A stretch of DNA of 64,000 nt from an uncultured Flavobacteriaceae bacterium (GCA_947502635.1 CANNAN010000002.1:62001-126000), one strand, 5' to 3'; positions 37,122 through 47,095 are shown, counted from the stretch's first letter. Numbers and translations are program-made. The notes: a model not told the origin generated them from the sequence alone.

Positions 37122-40100
37122 CTAATCTTTATTCATAATCAATAATTTTAAGGCATCATTATTTGGGGCTATTAGAAATGCTGGCGTACTATCTTTTCCT
37201 AAATAGATTGGTTTTATATCTTTGATTTCACCATTGACAAATAAACCTGTACTTTCTGAGCTTAAAACGGAAAAACCATCGGCACTTCCTTCGAGTACAG
37301 CAGTTAGACTTGCATCATTTCGCGGGGTTTCTATTTCTGAGCCATATAAGTTCCCTCCAATCAACAAATCAGGATATTCATCACCGTTATAATCAAAGTG
37401 AACGAATTTATTTATTGATGAAAATTGAGAACGATTGGGCAATTTATGAAGACTAAAAGAACCGTTACCGTCATTTTTTATTAAATGATGTGCAAACGTA
37501 TTAGCTGAATAGTTTAATGAGCCTTCTAACATATCCTTTCCATAAATATCTATTAAATTTGCGTTGGCAAAAGACTCAAAGGTTTTAAATCTGTTTTTAA
37601 TAGCTGGTACTTGCTGTGAAGAACATTCTCTACCTCTTAGGGGTAGTTTTGTTCCTTTTTTTTCATAACTTAAAACAATGTCTGATGACCCGTTTTCATC
37701 AAAATCATTAGCATAAACTTCAAAAGGCTCTTCATTACTTGCTTTATACTTATAATTAAGACCTAGGTTTCCTGCTAAATAATCCATGTCACCATCATTA
37801 TCTACGTCTAATTTTTCTAGGTTATACCACCATCCTGTATAATTGTCAAAGCCAAGTTTTTTTGTTTCTTCTTTAAATGCTGTTCCTGTATTTTTGAAGA
37901 AGCGTATGGGCATCCATTCTCCTGTAATAATTAAATCTAAACGTCCATCTTTATTATAATCATCCCATAGGGCGCTAGTTACCAAACCAGCATTATTTAT
38001 ATCGGGAGCCAGCTCTGAAGTTACATTTGTATATTTTAGATTGGTATCTTTTCCACCATCATTCCTTAAGATATAACTTTGGGCCGGGTATGGATATTTG
38101 CCAGGAATTATTCTACCTCCAATAAATAAATCTAAATCACCATCGTTATCGTAATCACCTGATATTATATTTTGACCGCTTGATTTAATTTCTGGTAATG
38201 CATGGTCTGTTTTAATAAACCCATTAGGTGTATTCACATATAACCTGTCTTGATATTCGGTATTGGGCTTATTTTTATCATTACCTCCATTTACTACATA
38301 CAAATCTAAATCGTTATCATTATCGGCATCGAGTAGCAAGGCACCTGTATCTTCATATTGGGCATCTAAACTCCAAGGTCCTTCTATTATTTTGAATGTA
38401 CGATCGTTATTTTGAATATATAAAGCACCTGGGCTTCCAGCTGCGTTACCAATAAAAAAGTCTTCTAATCCGTCTGCGTTCACATCGCCAACTGTTAGAG
38501 CAGGGCCAGATGTAGAATATTTATGAGGTAGTAAAGGCTCAAATTCAAAATCATTATAACTATTTTCTTTATGAAAAAATGCAATGCCAGATGCTTCTGT
38601 TATATCTTTAAAGTTATTTTTAGTAGCGGGGGCTTGTTGTGTTGAATGGCTATTTTTAAATTCAATTTCTAATAGTTGATTTGTATTTACGTTTTTTAAA
38701 ACTTCCTCGTTTCCGTTAGGCCATATAATCTTCAATTCATCAATAATGTCATGTTTTCCAACTCCGAAATGAAATATAGGTTCTGTACTAGATTGATAGC
38801 CTCTAGTAGTTGTGAGTTCTTGGGTTTGTTCTAAATTGTTAGTTTTTATTATGATTTTGGTTCCAATACCAAAAAGATTATTGGGTGCCCCGTTGGGCTT
38901 AATTTTCAAATAATTACTTTTTGTTTTTTGCGCTTCATTGATATAGATTGATGCGTGGCTATCCATGTTATTTATAACAAGATCCAAATCGCCGTCATTA
39001 TCTAAATCAACAGAGGTAAACCCATTTGAGAACCCTTTTTCATCAAGTTTCCAATCATGTGTTACTTTCGTAAATGTAAAATCGCCATTGTTTTTGTAAG
39101 CATAATTTGAGATGGGCGTGCTTGGTAATCGTTTAAAATCCAATTCTTTTTTAATACCAAAAAGTTTTTCAGTGTCATATTCGGCATTAACATCATTATT
39201 ATTAACATCTCGTTTTACGCCGTTACTAATAAATACATCTTTCCAACCATCGTTGTCAAAATCAGAAAATAAAGCGCCCCAACTCCAGTCTGTAGTAGCC
39301 ATTCCTGCGAATCTTGAAATATCGCTTAGAATAGGAAGATTTTCTTCATTTATACCATTGTTTAGTTGTAGGGAGTTTTGCATATATTGATGATTAAAAC
39401 CTAAATCAACTGCCTGATAAAAAGTTTCAGGGCTCATGCTGGCCATGTTGGTTTTAGATCGGCTATAGTCTTCGGCAGTCATATCTACTTGCAATAAATC
39501 TGTTAAGCCATCATTATTAAAGTCGGAAGCATCTACGCCCATTCCAAACATAGAAGTGTGTCTGGAAACTTGACTAGAAACTTCATTAAATGTGCCATCC
39601 CCATTGTTAATATATAAGTAATCGGGTACATTAAAATCGTTTGAAAGGTATAGGTCCTTGTGCCCGTCATTATTGAAGTCTGAAGCAACAATCCCCAAAG
39701 TAAGTCCGAAACGCTGTACTCCTGCTGAGGTGGTTACATCTGTAAATGTTCCGTTACCATTATTTTTGTATAAATGACCTGAATCTTCAAACTTATTTTT
39801 ATCCATTTTACGCTTATAATACATATTACCCATACTAACTAATACAGTAGGGTAATTAGCAACGAATAGATCTAAAAATCCATCATTATTATAATCGAAA
39901 AAGGTAGATTGTATGGATTTGCTTTTATCAGCAATACCAAATGATTCCGCTTGTTCAGAGAATGTATTGTCTCCATTATTTATAAATAATTGATTGGTAC
40001 TATTTCCAGATTTTCCTGAGACACTTAGGTAAAGATCTAAAAATCCATCATTATTTACATCTGCCATGGTCGTTCCTGAATACCATCTTGAATCTCCACT

Positions 40101-40430
40101 TACACCAGCAGATTCTGTAATGTCTTCGAATTTAAGACCACCTTTGTTTAAATAAAGTTTATTAGGGACTAAGTTACCTGTAAAATAAAGGTCAGGTAAA
40201 CCGTCGTTATTAATATCGCCTGATGAGACACCACTTCCCAAATAAAGAAAAGGAAAATTAAAATAATTTAGTGTATCGTTTTCAATAATGTTGTTGGAAA
40301 AAAAAACTTGAGAATGCTCTTTGTTAAGAGGGTTAAAAGTAATGCTCTGCTTGGATGTGTTTTTTTTTGAGCAAGAAGAAGTGAAGGCGATAATGCCAAG
40401 TAAAAAGAATATTTTTTTCCAATATATCAT
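37122..40430 (-). CDS. CRTAC1-type FG-GAP/VCBS repeat lipoprotein with ASPIC/UnbV domain
   Basis: 1102 residues from the ATG at 40430 (MIYWKKIFFLLGIIAFTSSC, lipobox Cys20). A longer frame from 40487 would read through the hairpin after susD and bury the signal peptide. There are many VCBS/FG-GAP repeats with Ca-binding patterns such as DFNNDGHKDLYLSND, DVNNDGFLDLYLS and DYDNDGDLDLFIGG. An ASPIC/UnbV segment lies near 510-600 (GTKIIIKTNNLEQTQELTTTRGYQSS). This is an outer-membrane lipoprotein with a beta-propeller body, a frequent partner of SusCD pairs. It may bind or process the ligand; no enzyme motif is seen. Confidence 0.9.
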   Translation of the reverse strand: MIYWKKIFFLLGIIAFTSSCSKKNTSKQSITFNPLNKEHSQVFFSNNIIENDTLNYFNFPFLYLGSGVSSGDINNDGLPDLYFTGNLVPNKLYLNKGGLKFEDITESAGVSGDSRWYSGTTMADVNNDGFLDLYLSVSGKSGNSTNQLFINNGDNTFSEQAESFGIADKSKSIQSTFFDYNNDGFLDLFVANYPTVLVSMGNMYYKRKMDKNKFEDSGHLYKNNGNGTFTDVTTSAGVQRFGLTLGIVASDFNNDGHKDLYLSNDFNVPDYLYINNGDGTFNEVSSQVSRHTSMFGMGVDASDFNNDGLTDLLQVDMTAEDYSRSKTNMASMSPETFYQAVDLGFNHQYMQNSLQLNNGINEENLPILSDISRFAGMATTDWSWGALFSDFDNDGWKDVFISNGVKRDVNNNDVNAEYDTEKLFGIKKELDFKRLPSTPISNYAYKNNGDFTFTKVTHDWKLDEKGFSNGFTSVDLDNDGDLDLVINNMDSHASIYINEAQKTKSNYLKIKPNGAPNNLFGIGTKIIIKTNNLEQTQELTTTRGYQSSTEPIFHFGVGKHDIIDELKIIWPNGNEEVLKNVNTNQLLEIEFKNSHSTQQAPATKNNFKDITEASGIAFFHKENSYNDFEFEPLLPHKYSTSGPALTVGDVNADGLEDFFIGNAAGSPGALYIQNNDRTFKIIEGPWSLDAQYEDTGALLLDADNDNDLDLYVVNGGNDKNKPNTEYQDRLYVNTPNGFIKTDHALPEIKSSGQNIISGDYDNDGDLDLFIGGRIIPGKYPYPAQSYILRNDGGKDTNLKYTNVTSELAPDINNAGLVTSALWDDYNKDGRLDLIITGEWMPIRFFKNTGTAFKEETKKLGFDNYTGWWYNLEKLDVDNDGDMDYLAGNLGLNYKYKASNEEPFEVYANDFDENGSSDIVLSYEKKGTKLPLRGRECSSQQVPAIKNRFKTFESFANANLIDIYGKDMLEGSLNYSANTFAHHLIKNDGNGSFSLHKLPNRSQFSSINKFVHFDYNGDEYPDLLIGGNLYGSEIETPRNDASLTAVLEGSADGFSVLSSESTGLFVNGEIKDIKPIYLGKDSTPAFLIAPNNDALKLLIMNKD

Positions 40431-40435
40431 ATAAT

Positions 40436-40480
40436 TTTTAAAAATGGCCACCAATTCAAAACTATGAATTGATGGCCGTT
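40436..40480 (-). terminator. Intra-operon terminator-like hairpin after susD
   Basis: On the minus strand GGCCATCAATTC pairs with GAATTGGTGGCC (11 of 12 positions) across an eight-base loop, followed at once by ATTTTT. In plus coordinates the arms are 40446-40457 and 40466-40477. It lies 30 bases after the susD stop and just before the CRTAC1 ATG. It probably ends most transcripts after susCD and lets a fraction continue. Confidence 0.7.
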
Positions 40481-40507
40481 TAAACAAACTAACTCAACTT
40501 AAAATTT

Positions 40508-42076
40508 TTAATAACCAGGGTTTTGTACTAAATTAGGGTTTTGGTCTAATTCATTTTGTGGAATTGCAATATATTCTCTTCCTGGTTTGTAAGCACTAGT
40601 TCCTGCGCTATTGGATTTAAAATCAGAATTATTTACAATTCTTTCAACGACTCTATCCCAACGTAATAAATCAAAATATCTGGTACGCTCGAAAGTAAGT
40701 TCCTTGATTCTTTCATCTTCAATGTCTTGCAGGGTAATAGCAGCGTGTGGTGCTAAATCTACTCTTGCACGTACTTCATTAATAGCATCTAAAGCAGTTG
40801 ATGTAGAACCATTAAGCATGAATTCAGCTTCTGCAAACATTAATAAAACATCAGCATAACGTAACATTCTTAAATTATTACCAGCACCATGCCAGCCTTC
40901 AGCTAACGATTGGCTAAGCCCATTAAAAGCCCAATCGGTATACTTATTTCCATAAGTGGTAGTTCCTGCCGCACCAAAGACTTCTTCGTAGGTTTGGTTG
41001 CCATAAGTTCTTGAGGAAAGAACATCTCCATTATATGTGGTAGTTTCTGTGGTGTTAAAAAAGAATGTTGTGAAAGTTCTAGGGTCAATTTCATTATTGA
41101 CTGTTCTTTCGTCTAAGAATAAATCTAAAGCCCATTGGTTAACTGCCATACCATCTTGATTCGTAAAACCTGCGGGAGCTAAATCTGGTTGATATCCAGA
41201 ACCTTTACCTCTTCCTGGGGCATCGCCACCCCAACCGCCGTTTCCATCGGCAATTAATTGAATTTCAAATAATGATTCTGCATTATTTTCAAATTCTTCT
41301 GTAAAATTATGAGCATAATTATCCATTAGTTGGTAGCTGCTTCCCATTATTTTAGCGAATTCAGCTTTAGCCTCAGCATATTTATTCTGATATAAAAGTG
41401 CTTTTCCTAAATAACCCGTAGCTGCTCCAGCAGTAGCTCTTCCAGTTTCGTCTACAGGCCAAGAATCTGGTAGTAATGATTGTGCGCTTTTTAAATCTGA
41501 TTCTATTAAAGCCCAAACTTCTTCTGGAGATGCTTGTACTATAGATAATGGATCTTCTATTTCTGTAAATGGAATTGTAATTAATGGAATATTTTTCCAA
41601 TTGTTCAACAGATTAAAATAATTGAATGCTCTTAAAAAATGAGCCTCTCCAAGAATATTATCTTTTGCTTGTTGACTAAAATCAGGATCTTCAATATCTG
41701 GTACTCTAAACAATACCTCATTGGCTCTTGTTACTCCTTGATACATAGCTTGCCATACCCATTTAACAGGGTTTCCAGCAGGATCGGTATTAAAATAACT
41801 AACCTGTGTTCTATCCGAAGTTCCAAAACCATTTATAACATCGTCTCTGTAGTCTGATAAGAAGATTTCAAAACGTGAGTAGTATAAAATATTTGTAAGA
41901 GGACTGTAAGCTCCTATAATTCCCTTTTTTGCATCTTCACCAGATTTCCAAAATGAAGTTGGAGTTAGTGCATTTGGGTTCGATTGATTTAAATCATCTT
42001 CATTACAATTTACATTAAAGATGCAAATAGCTAGCAATGCTAAAATGATTTTAAAAGATTTTCTTATTTTTTTCAT
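40508..42076 (-). CDS. susD: SusD/RagB-type outer-membrane glycan-binding lipoprotein
   Basis: 522 residues, typical length. Lipoprotein signal peptide ALLAICIFNVNCNEDD (Cys25). SusD marks include the N-terminal NPNALTPTSFWKSGEDAKKGIIGAY, EAHFLRAFNYFNLLNNW, the TPR-like helices, MLRYADVLLMFAEAEFM, AINEVRARVDLAP and the C-terminal ELTFERTRYFDLLRWDRV. It lids the SusC transporter and binds the ligand. The gene starts 17 bases after susC, so the two form a fixed pair. Ligand unknown. Confidence 0.95.
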   Translation of the reverse strand: MKKIRKSFKIILALLAICIFNVNCNEDDLNQSNPNALTPTSFWKSGEDAKKGIIGAYSPLTNILYYSRFEIFLSDYRDDVINGFGTSDRTQVSYFNTDPAGNPVKWVWQAMYQGVTRANEVLFRVPDIEDPDFSQQAKDNILGEAHFLRAFNYFNLLNNWKNIPLITIPFTEIEDPLSIVQASPEEVWALIESDLKSAQSLLPDSWPVDETGRATAGAATGYLGKALLYQNKYAEAKAEFAKIMGSSYQLMDNYAHNFTEEFENNAESLFEIQLIADGNGGWGGDAPGRGKGSGYQPDLAPAGFTNQDGMAVNQWALDLFLDERTVNNEIDPRTFTTFFFNTTETTTYNGDVLSSRTYGNQTYEEVFGAAGTTTYGNKYTDWAFNGLSQSLAEGWHGAGNNLRMLRYADVLLMFAEAEFMLNGSTSTALDAINEVRARVDLAPHAAITLQDIEDERIKELTFERTRYFDLLRWDRVVERIVNNSDFKSNSAGTSAYKPGREYIAIPQNELDQNPNLVQNPGY

Positions 42077-42093
42077 TTTTCTATTTTTTTAGT

Positions 42094-45000
42094 TTAAAAA
42101 GAAACTTGTAATCCAAGTTGATAAGTTCTAGGAGTAGGGTAAGAACCTTCGTCTACGCCAGCATTAAATACTTTATTTCCAACTCGTCCAGATTCACCAG
42201 TTGTTCCTCCTCTACCATTTCTTCCTACTTCTGGGTAGTATCCTTCATAACCTGTAATAGTGAATAAATTAGTTGCTGAAACATATAATCGTAATTTATT
42301 TAGCTTTATTTTATCCAAAACTGTACTAGGGAAATTATATCCTATTTGTGCATTTCTTAATCTAAAATAAGCACCGTTTTCTACATAGAAGTTAGACATT
42401 CTTTTGTTTCGACCATTGTCAGATTGAGTGTTTCTAGGAATATTGGTATTTGTATTGGTAGGTGTCCATGCATTCAAAGCATCTGCAAAATAATTACCTT
42501 CACTATCAAAATAACCTCTGTACTTAACTCCATTTAGTATAGAGTTTCCAGATACACCATTGAAAAATAAGTTTAAGTCAAATTGCTTGTAATTAGCTCC
42601 TAAGCTAAACCCATATTCAAGAGTAGGAATTGGACTTCCTAGGTAGGTTTGGTCATCCGCATCAATATCACCATCACCGTCTAAATCTTTGAATTTTAAG
42701 TCTCCAGCAACAGGGCTTACACCTGTGTCATTAGCTGCTGTAGCTTCAGCATCTGTTTGGTAAATACCATCAGTTACGTAGCCAAAGAAAGAGCCAATAG
42801 GTTGTCCAACATCGGTTTTTGTACTATTTATAGTGTTCGATGTAAATGAACCTTGAAGAATTGGTGTGGATCCACCTAGGTCTGTTACAACATTATCTAA
42901 TGTTGAAAAATTAGCTGAAACATTAAAAGAAAAATCATCACTTATTTGATCGCTATAACTTGCAACAAACTCAAACCCTTTGTTTTCAACACTTGCTGTG
43001 TTAAAAGGAATAGCGTTTGTAAACCCTGTATATAAAGGAAGCTGAATAGGAATTAGAATATCTTCAGACTCTTTAATGAAGTAATCCATAGTTACACTCA
43101 ATTTGCTATTTAAGGCATTAAAATCAAGTCCTATGTCTGTTGTTTTTGTAGTTTCCCAAAAAATTGCTGGATTTACACCTTTTGTAATAGAATATCCTGT
43201 TGTTCTAACTGGTTCCGCACCTAAAACATATTCGCTAAATAGATTAAGTTCTGGGTCAATGGCGTAAATATCTACATTATTAGAACCAATTTCACCATAA
43301 CTAGCTCTTAGTTTGATGTTAGTGACAGCACTAACGTTTTCCATAAACTTTTCATTACTAAGGTTCCAAGCAAACGCCATAGAAGGGAAAGTTCCCCATC
43401 TTAAATCTTCTCTAAAAAGTGAAGACCCATCTCTACGAATGGTAGCAGTTATAAGATATCTGTTATCAAAAGAATAGTTTAATCTTCCAAAATAAGATTG
43501 AATAGTTGAAGTTCTGTCGAATGAAGGTGTTTCTTGTATTTCCTCTGCAGCTATAGCTACACGGGTACTATTTGAAGGGAGCCTTATACCAACAACACCT
43601 AATTGTCTTGTATTGTTTTCCTGTTCTGTATAACCAGCTAAAAGATCTAATCCATGCTTTCCAAAAGTCTTCTTGTAGTTTAAAGTATGTTCTATTAAAG
43701 TTGATAAGAAATTTGTATTTCTTTCTCTTAACTCTGAGAATTGTTTGATGTTCGCATCTTTAAAAATCTGATCATCTGGAGTAAACTCGTAATTGTTATC
43801 TGCATAAGATTCTAAACCTAAGTTAATCTTATAAGTTAATCCATTTACAATTTCATAAGAGGCAGCTAAACTACCCAAAATAGTATTTCTGGTAACCGTT
43901 CTGTCTTGTAAAGCAGCAATACCTAATTCATTAATCATAGTTCCAACACCATAGTATGCACCTAAGGCTTCACCATCAGGTAGGTCAGAAGAACTCCAAT
44001 TGCCATCATCATCTTTTAAACGTATTGTAGGAATTAAGTTTCTTTCTTTGTTGAAAAAGTTATTTGGGTTGCTAACACTTCTTGTTAAACCAATAGTGTT
44101 GTCTAGGCGGAATTTTCCTTTTGTAAATGAACTAGTAGCTCTCGCTGTCGTTCTTTTAAAGTCAGAAAATCTCACGACACCTTCGTTGTCAAAATGGTTT
44201 AAAGACAAACTAAACTGTGTGTTCTCACCACCACCAGAAAGCCTAAGATTTGTGTTTTTAACAGTTGAAGTTCTTAAAGACTCTTTGTAAAGGTTACTTG
44301 TATTATTAGGGTTAAATTGAGAGTCGTTAGCAGGAGACCTTGGATTACCATCATTATCATCTGCTTGATTCACGATATCTGCATATTGTCTGGCGTTAGC
44401 CCAATTAAGCTCATTAATTACTTGATTGAAACCATAGCTAGTGTCTAAATCAATACTTAATTGGCCTTTTTTTCCTTTTTTGGTAGTTACTATAATAACA
44501 CCATTTGCAGCTCTAGAACCGTAAATGGCTGTAGAAGAAGCATCTTTTAAGACAGATATTGTATCAATATCTGCAGGGTTAATGGAGTTCATATTACCTG
44601 TAATAACACCATCTATTACAAATAATGGACCTGCATCACCAAGAGTTCCTGCTCCCCTAATTGTAATTATTGAAGTAGAGCCAGGTGAACCACCTTGAGA
44701 TTGTACATTTACACCTGCCATTTTACCTTGTAAAGCTTGAGCAGGATCTGTAAAAGTATATTTTTCAATATCTTTACTGCTCACTGTGGCAATAGCACCA
44801 GTGACGTCACTTTTCTTTTGAGAGCCATAACCAATAATAACGACCTCATCTAATTGGCTAGCGTCTTCAGCTAAAGCAATAGTGATATTGCTTCTCCCAT
44901 TTAGTATTACTTCTTGAGTAACGAAGCCTATGTAGCTTACAACAAGTGTTTCACCACTCTCGCCTGAAATAGAAAAGATTCCATCAAAATCGGTTTGTGC

Positions 45001-45183
45001 ACCAATACTGGTACCTTTAATTAAGAGATTAGCACCTGCTAGAGGTTGCCCAGATTCATCTGTTACAATACCAGTGATCGTTGAGCTTTGGGAATGCCCT
45101 ATTGCTATCCCCGCTAACCAAACCATGGTTAACATGAAAATGCGATGTTGGCATTTTTGTCTGAGTAATTTTAGTAATTTCAT
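42094..45183 (-). CDS. susC: SusC/RagA-type TonB-dependent transporter
   Basis: 1029 residues. Signal peptide to about residue 32 (GIAIGHSQS); carboxypeptidase-D regulatory-like domain (TGIVTDESGQPLAGANLLIKG, about 35-115); TonB plug with LDEVVIIGYGSQKKSDVTGA, IRGAGTLGDAGPLFVIDGV and ASSTAIYGSRAANGVIIVTTKKG; then the 22-strand barrel with the C-terminus PRTYQLGLQVSF. It imports an oligomer across the outer membrane with SusD. First gene of the operon susC-susD-CRTAC1-HTCS. No glycoside hydrolase, lyase or peptidase is linked within the window. Confidence 0.96.
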   Translation of the reverse strand: MKLLKLLRQKCQHRIFMLTMVWLAGIAIGHSQSSTITGIVTDESGQPLAGANLLIKGTSIGAQTDFDGIFSISGESGETLVVSYIGFVTQEVILNGRSNITIALAEDASQLDEVVIIGYGSQKKSDVTGAIATVSSKDIEKYTFTDPAQALQGKMAGVNVQSQGGSPGSTSIITIRGAGTLGDAGPLFVIDGVITGNMNSINPADIDTISVLKDASSTAIYGSRAANGVIIVTTKKGKKGQLSIDLDTSYGFNQVINELNWANARQYADIVNQADDNDGNPRSPANDSQFNPNNTSNLYKESLRTSTVKNTNLRLSGGGENTQFSLSLNHFDNEGVVRFSDFKRTTARATSSFTKGKFRLDNTIGLTRSVSNPNNFFNKERNLIPTIRLKDDDGNWSSSDLPDGEALGAYYGVGTMINELGIAALQDRTVTRNTILGSLAASYEIVNGLTYKINLGLESYADNNYEFTPDDQIFKDANIKQFSELRERNTNFLSTLIEHTLNYKKTFGKHGLDLLAGYTEQENNTRQLGVVGIRLPSNSTRVAIAAEEIQETPSFDRTSTIQSYFGRLNYSFDNRYLITATIRRDGSSLFREDLRWGTFPSMAFAWNLSNEKFMENVSAVTNIKLRASYGEIGSNNVDIYAIDPELNLFSEYVLGAEPVRTTGYSITKGVNPAIFWETTKTTDIGLDFNALNSKLSVTMDYFIKESEDILIPIQLPLYTGFTNAIPFNTASVENKGFEFVASYSDQISDDFSFNVSANFSTLDNVVTDLGGSTPILQGSFTSNTINSTKTDVGQPIGSFFGYVTDGIYQTDAEATAANDTGVSPVAGDLKFKDLDGDGDIDADDQTYLGSPIPTLEYGFSLGANYKQFDLNLFFNGVSGNSILNGVKYRGYFDSEGNYFADALNAWTPTNTNTNIPRNTQSDNGRNKRMSNFYVENGAYFRLRNAQIGYNFPSTVLDKIKLNKLRLYVSATNLFTITGYEGYYPEVGRNGRGGTTGESGRVGNKVFNAGVDEGSYPTPRTYQLGLQVSF

Positions 45184-45445
45184 ACACGTTTAAGTTTAAT
45201 TTAATTAGTTACGAAAAGTAGAAAAACAATACTTCGAACCATGTTTCATATGTACAAAACCTTAGAACTAGAGGTTAAAACATGAGTAGTAAAAGGACTA
45301 CGTATTTTTAAGCTAAATAGGTTAATTCTATTCTTTTCTAAGTAGTTAATGGTTTTTTTGTAAAGTATTATTTAGTACAAATGGTCATTTTGTAGAAATA
45401 AATGGATATAAATAAGTAAATATCTCTGTGAGAATTTCAAGCTTC

Positions 45446-45473
45446 ATTATTTGTGTTAGATTTCACAAATAAT
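45446..45473. promoter_or_regulatory. Perfect 10-base inverted repeat upstream of susC
   Basis: ATTATTTGTG (45446-45455) and CACAAATAAT (45464-45473) are exact reverse complements separated by eight bases. Neither strand has a T run directly after it, so a terminator is unlikely. It may be an operator for the HTCS DNA-binding domain, or a leader structure. Confidence 0.45.
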
Positions 45474-45478
45474 CATTT

Positions 45479-45501
45479 AAAAAAAGATTCTTTATAAGAA
45501 T
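45479..45501 (-). terminator. Intrinsic terminator of the PaaE-like gene
   Basis: On the minus strand, directly after the TAA stop, ATTCTT pairs with AAGAAT across a three-base loop and is followed by CTTTTTTT. The stem is AT-rich but the T run and position are good. Confidence 0.6.
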
Positions 45502-46557
45502 TTAAACATCATCATAATCTACAACAAGAGTTGATGTTGTAGGATGCGCTTGGCATGTTAAAATTAAGCCTTCAGCAACTTCATTTTCGGTTAAAATATT
45601 ATTCTGCCTCATGGTTGCTTCGCCTTCTTTTATACGTGCGAGACAACTACTACAAATGCCTCCCTGACAAGAATAGGGGGCGTCAAGATCTTCATCTAAA
45701 GCAGCTTCAAGAACGGTTTGCTTTTGAGACATTTCAAATGTAGATTCTTCGTCATCTATAATAATCGTTGTTTTGGTTTTGCCATTTGTAACAATCTCTT
45801 CTTTTATTTCTGCGGTTTTTGCTGCTTTAAAAAGCTCAAAATGAATACGGTCTTCATTTATACCATGATCTGTTAATACATCTTTTACAGTATGAATCAT
45901 GGCTTCTGGACCACAAAGATAAAAAGCATCAACCTCTACATGCTTGTGTTTGTTTTTCATAACATAGTTAACAGTACTCTTTTCTATGCGACCAAAAATA
46001 GAATCTTCTTCATCTTGTTGGCTAAATACAAATTGTATAGAAAAACGCTCTTTATACTTGTGTTGAAGTTCTAAAAGTTCGTTTAAAAACATGGTGTCTT
46101 TGGTTGTTTTGTTGCCGTAAACCAAAATGACTTTGCTATAAACTTCTTCTTCTAGTGCACACTTTATAATACCTAGAATAGGTGTAATGCCGCTACCTGC
46201 CGCAAACGCAGCTATATTTTTTGTTTTAGAATCGTTAGGTTCAAAAATAAAACGTCCTTTTGGGGGTGCTACATCCAAAGTATCTCCAACTTGCAGTTGA
46301 TTGTTAGCATAAGATGAAAAGGTGCCATCTTTTACAGCTTTTACAGCGACTTTTAATTCACTGCTTTTTGGAGATGTACAAAGAGAATAGTCTCTTCTTA
46401 CTTCATTGCCTTTAATAGTCGTTTTTAACGTTATGTATTGACCAGCTTTAAATTTAAAAGTTTCTTTTAAATTTTCAGGAATATCAAAAGTGATACTAAT
46501 AGATTCGTTGGTTTCTCTTTTTATTGCTGCAACTACAAGCTTATGAAATGATGACAT
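45502..46557 (-). CDS. PaaE-type ferredoxin reductase with C-terminal 2Fe-2S domain
   Basis: 351 residues from the ATG at 46557 (MSSFHKLVVAAIKRET). A frame 13 codons longer exists but lacks family similarity. Domains: FAD-binding (KAGQYITLKT, RRDYSLCTSP), NAD(P)-binding (FAAGSGITPILGIIK, VILVYGNKT, FYLCGPEAMI) and a plant-type 2Fe-2S ferredoxin domain with CQGGICSSC plus a distal LTCQAHP, giving the four Cys ligands. It passes electrons from NAD(P)H to an oxygenase or desaturase. It is like the phenylacetyl-CoA epoxidase reductase, but no paaABCD genes are nearby, so the partner is unknown. Confidence 0.88.
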   Translation of the reverse strand: MSSFHKLVVAAIKRETNESISITFDIPENLKETFKFKAGQYITLKTTIKGNEVRRDYSLCTSPKSSELKVAVKAVKDGTFSSYANNQLQVGDTLDVAPPKGRFIFEPNDSKTKNIAAFAAGSGITPILGIIKCALEEEVYSKVILVYGNKTTKDTMFLNELLELQHKYKERFSIQFVFSQQDEEDSIFGRIEKSTVNYVMKNKHKHVEVDAFYLCGPEAMIHTVKDVLTDHGINEDRIHFELFKAAKTAEIKEEIVTNGKTKTTIIIDDEESTFEMSQKQTVLEAALDEDLDAPYSCQGGICSSCLARIKEGEATMRQNNILTENEVAEGLILTCQAHPTTSTLVVDYDDV

Positions 46558-46693
46558 GTATAAATTTTTGACAAAAATAGTAAAGTTGATTTGCAAATTT
46601 TAACTTTAACTGTAACATTTCTGTTAAAAACAACACTAATACGTAGAATTCAATAAATGGATCTTTAAATATTGATAAATAAAGCCTTCAAAA

Positions 46694-47095
46694 ATGAAAA
46701 AAATCTTATTTGTAAGCATGTTTATGCTAACAATAGCTGTTAAAGCTCAAGACAATTCCGAATTTAAAAATGTAACTATTGAATTTATAAAACTTACAGG
46801 TGCTGGAGCCGCATTTGAAAGTGCTATTGCTCAGATTGGATCTGGGGTCTCAGAAGTAAATAAAGAAGCGTATACTAAAGAGGCGAATGGGACTTTAGGG
46901 GCGTTATATACTAAAATAGCCGATCTTTATATGGCTGAATTTACTCAAGAAGAAATTAAAGCGTTAGTCGCTTTTTATAACACAGATTTAGGTAAAAAAC
47001 TGGCAGAAAAACAATTAAATTTAACTCAAAAAGCAATGCTATTTGGGCAGTCTTGGGGGATGGAAGTGCAAGGTATCGCTCAAAAATATAATTAG
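46694..47095 (+). CDS. Secreted DUF2059 protein
   Basis: 133 residues with a signal peptide (MKKILFVSMFMLTIAVKAQ) and a helical body (FIKLTGAGAAFESAIAQIG, YMAEFTQEEIKALVAFYNTDLGKKLAEK). The 'FT..EI..LV.FY.T..GKK' stretch is the DUF2059 signature. Predicted periplasmic; function unknown. It is 11 bases before the DUF5687 gene and may be cotranscribed with the exporter pair. Confidence 0.8.
   Translation: MKKILFVSMFMLTIAVKAQDNSEFKNVTIEFIKLTGAGAAFESAIAQIGSGVSEVNKEAYTKEANGTLGALYTKIADLYMAEFTQEEIKALVAFYNTDLGKKLAEKQLNLTQKAMLFGQSWGMEVQGIAQKYN

Larger units (their letters stand above)
45184..45501. other. 318-base gap upstream of susC
   Basis: This should contain the susC promoter, since the next gene upstream ends in a terminator. 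No clear TAnnTTTG element was found on the minus strand. The gap holds a perfect inverted repeat (45446-45473) and the terminator of the PaaE-like gene. No small gene is visible. Confidence 0.5.

Noticed and set aside
44000-44290. 96-residue plus-strand frame within susC
   Set aside because: Antisense to conserved barrel sequence, with no family similarity or start signal.
45502-46557. Assignment as paaE of a phenylacetate pathway
   Set aside because: No paaABCD genes are nearby; only the reductase type is supported.
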